Positions 62,134-64,000 of a DNA stretch of 64,000 nt are shown here, piece after piece (within the stretch, counting starts at the first letter, position 1; each line of letters starts with the position of its first letter). A program made the position numbers and the translations under genes. This stretch comes from Auricularia sp. M13 (Eukaryota > Basidiomycota > Agaricomycetes > Auriculariales > Auriculariaceae). The stretch covers positions 806,001 through 870,000 of the forward strand of contig CM073196.1 of assembly GCA_037042915.1 (NCBI GenBank), written 5' to 3'. A model generated the notes under the pieces. It was not told the DNA's origin and ran no database searches. It saw only the letters and a list, made by a program, of their open reading frames with translations.

Positions 62134-62718
62134 TATTGCAAAGCGAGCGCAAGGAAAGACGCGCAAGTCCGGGAGACTCAGGGCTGTGCTCAGTTCGGTT
62201 GTTTGGAATGCCGCCCACGATGGAGACTTGCACAAGAATCTGCGTCAACGAGTACTGTACAGTACGAGAATTCGGGAGCTAAGCTTCTGCATGAGCCAGA
62301 AGCTCCGCTGGAGAAAGCGTGGCTGATTGTACAGTATGTTCATTTGTTATTTGCACATGTTCATCTCACCATCACCAGGACAAAACAACAAGAAGCTGCT
62401 AAAACAACAAAGAAACCCGTGTCACTGAATTGCCAAGGATAACAACAAAGATGAGAACCAGCTATATATCAAAGCCGCTGTAGGATCCATCAAATCACGA
62501 GGAACGGGCCTTCAATGCGGCATTAGAGTGCTCCTTCACTGCGGCTCGCCCAATATCAGTACCACTTCATCATCGCGTCCACGGGCTGCATGCTTACCCA
62601 CTGTGCCTGCCCATGGGTACCTGACCATGCATCCGCCGTATCCGGAACAATCCCAGAGTGGACGGGTATAAAGCGAAAGCATTGTCGCGTGAGCAGTTCC
62701 CCGCCACTCAGCTGAAGA
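62134..62718. other. Intergenic; TATA box at 62667-62672
   Basis: No gene recognised. TATAAA at 62667-62672 lies 47 bp before the ATG at 62719 and supports that start. Confidence 0.5.
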
Positions 62719-63608
62719 ATGCGCTCACTCTTGGCAATCGGCATCTACGCGCTCTCGCTGCTCACGCTCGTCACGGCAGCGCCGAGCGACCGCGAGACGG
62801 GAACCGTCAAGGTATGATTCTAGACTTGAGTCCCGTCGTCGTAGAATGCCTTGGCTAAGACTCGGACGCATGCGCAGGGCCCTCTCAAACGCAGCGATCG
62901 CGAGGTAGGCACCGTCAAACCTGATCCCAAACGGAGCGAGCGCGAGACGGGGACCGTCAAGGTCTGCAACTCTTCCTTCCGGTTGCAATGCGCGCTGCTA
63001 ATCCCAACCAACCACCAGCCGGAGAAGCGGCAAGGCGTGGACCTGTGCCCTGGCACGCCGGTGCCGCTGTACCGCGGGTACAGCAACATCTCGTACAACT
63101 TCGACCACATCTACACGCGCTGGCTCGGCGATTTCCACTTCCCCGAGAGCGAGCGCGAGCGCGACTGCTGCCGCGTGTACGACGAGAACGTGCCGGGCGC
63201 GAACGGGCTCGTCCCGCTGTACAGGCTGTATGCCGTCTTCCCCAGGGACCACTTCTACGTGCGTCGTGCACATCCGCGGGAAGAGCATTGCTGACGCAGA
63301 ATGTTGCCAGACGACGAGCGAGGCGGAGCGGCAGCACGCGCTGGACATCGACTTCCGCGACGAGGGCATTGTAGCATGGGTGCACTCGTCTCCCATCTGC
63401 GGCGCGACGCCGCTCTACAGGCTCTACTTCGATGGCCCAGTGCGCGCGCAGTTCTGGCGCGACCACTTCTACGTGCGTACAATCCAGCCTAATCGAACGC
63501 TGACCGACAGTGGCGGTTGTTCTGTTGCAGACATCTGACCCGGCGGAGCGCGACTCGGCTATCTCGCAGGGATACGTGTACGAGGGCATCGAAGGCTACG
63601 TGCGGTAA
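62719..63608 (+). CDS. Secreted DUF5648-type repeat protein (237 aa)
   Basis: Four exons, all joined in phase 0: 62719-62811, 62878-63258, 63311-63472 and 63531-63608. The introns are 66, 52 and 58 nt. A signal peptide (MRSLLAIGIYALSLLTLVTA) is followed by three short repeats, SDRETGTVK, SDREVGTVK and SERETGTVK, separated by Lys-Arg pairs that look like Kex2 sites. The main domain repeats LYRLYA or LYRLYF followed by RDHFY plus a T/S-rich start and a GYVYEGIEGYV-like end. This is the pattern I know as DUF5648, seen in fungal secreted proteins and bacterial wall-associated proteins. Two introns fall at the same point after HFY, so the repeats probably arose by duplication with their intron. 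Extracellular, possibly carbohydrate-binding; the role is unknown. Confidence 0.8.
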
Positions 63609-64000
63609 ATGGGAACCGGCAGGGGTGCATGGGCAGCACGCTTGGGCTTCTTCGGGCAGGATTGAAAGGAACAACGGGCTGGGAATCATTTACAGTAATC
63701 ATGGCGCCAGGTTACCAGGTTGACAGCAAATTGGATTCGGAAAGCCGCGGCCTGCGGAGTCGCCGTCCAGTACTGCTCGTCCAGAGCAAAAGCAAGTGTC
63801 GCGAACCTTCTGAGCGAGCATGGACAGATTAGCGAAAGCATTGTGCGTGGCGTTGGGCAAAACCTGAGCAGAACTTGGGGATCGAGCGTTGAATTCTGCA
63901 AAAGTGCAAACTCGAAGACCTCCGCCACCCGAGCAAGGCAGGCACTCGATGCTGGAGAGGAATCTGTAGTGGTTACACAATAATTGGGTTATACGGGGCG
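63609..64000. other. No gene seen to the window end
   Basis: The remaining 392 bp lack a convincing frame; the start of another gene beyond the edge cannot be excluded. Confidence 0.4.

Noticed and set aside
1-64000. CRISPR array, bacterial operons, rRNA genes
   Set aside because: No regularly spaced repeats, Shine-Dalgarno-linked gene strings or rRNA-like sequence were seen; the window is eukaryotic.

Overview
The window reads as nuclear DNA of a basidiomycete fungus, most likely an Agaricomycete. Host genes are cut by many 44-66 nt GT-AG introns, the density of genes is high, and recognisable eukaryotic genes are present: PRO1 glutamate 5-kinase, the Paf1-complex subunit CDC73, the mitochondrial helicase SUV3, mitochondrial ribosomal protein mS33 and a tRNA-Gly(TCC). 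The species cannot be fixed from the sequence alone. All exon models were joined by eye from reading frame, splice consensus and family conservation.

Layout. 1-2824: frameshifted pol of a Ty3/gypsy element, followed by a small spliced antisense gene (2880-3659). 5197-15646: a complete, apparently young Ty3/gypsy retrotransposon with 286-bp LTRs, target duplication GATGT and one 3,253-codon gag-pol frame. Nested inside that frame are two extra genes, each with its own TATA box and an intron. 16108-22620: a basic hypothetical protein, a secreted beta-propeller glycosidase, a DOPA-dioxygenase-like gene, tRNA-Gly and PRO1. 23466-27943: a TA-flanked DNA transposon encoding a Ulp1 protease/coiled-coil/DDE transposase fusion. 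28961-37100: an XPA-C-like gene, a coiled-coil hypothetical gene, mS33, a conserved hypothetical gene and SUV3. 37410-49294: an 11.9-kb LINE with poly(A) and a 16-bp target duplication, carrying an intron in ORF1 and a spliced zinc-finger gene upstream. 49522-64000: two more XPA-C-like genes, a Cys-rich hypothetical gene, a PH-like gene, CDC73, a fourth XPA-C-like gene, a MITE and a secreted DUF5648 protein.

The most interesting features are these. (1) Intron-bearing genes sit inside both retrotransposons, and in the gypsy element one is dual-coding with the polyprotein. (2) Four dispersed genes share exon structure and a domain that looks like the C-terminal DNA-binding domain of the repair protein XPA. 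(3) The transposase is fused to a SUMO-protease-like domain. About half of the window is mobile DNA, and the host genes between the elements appear intact.
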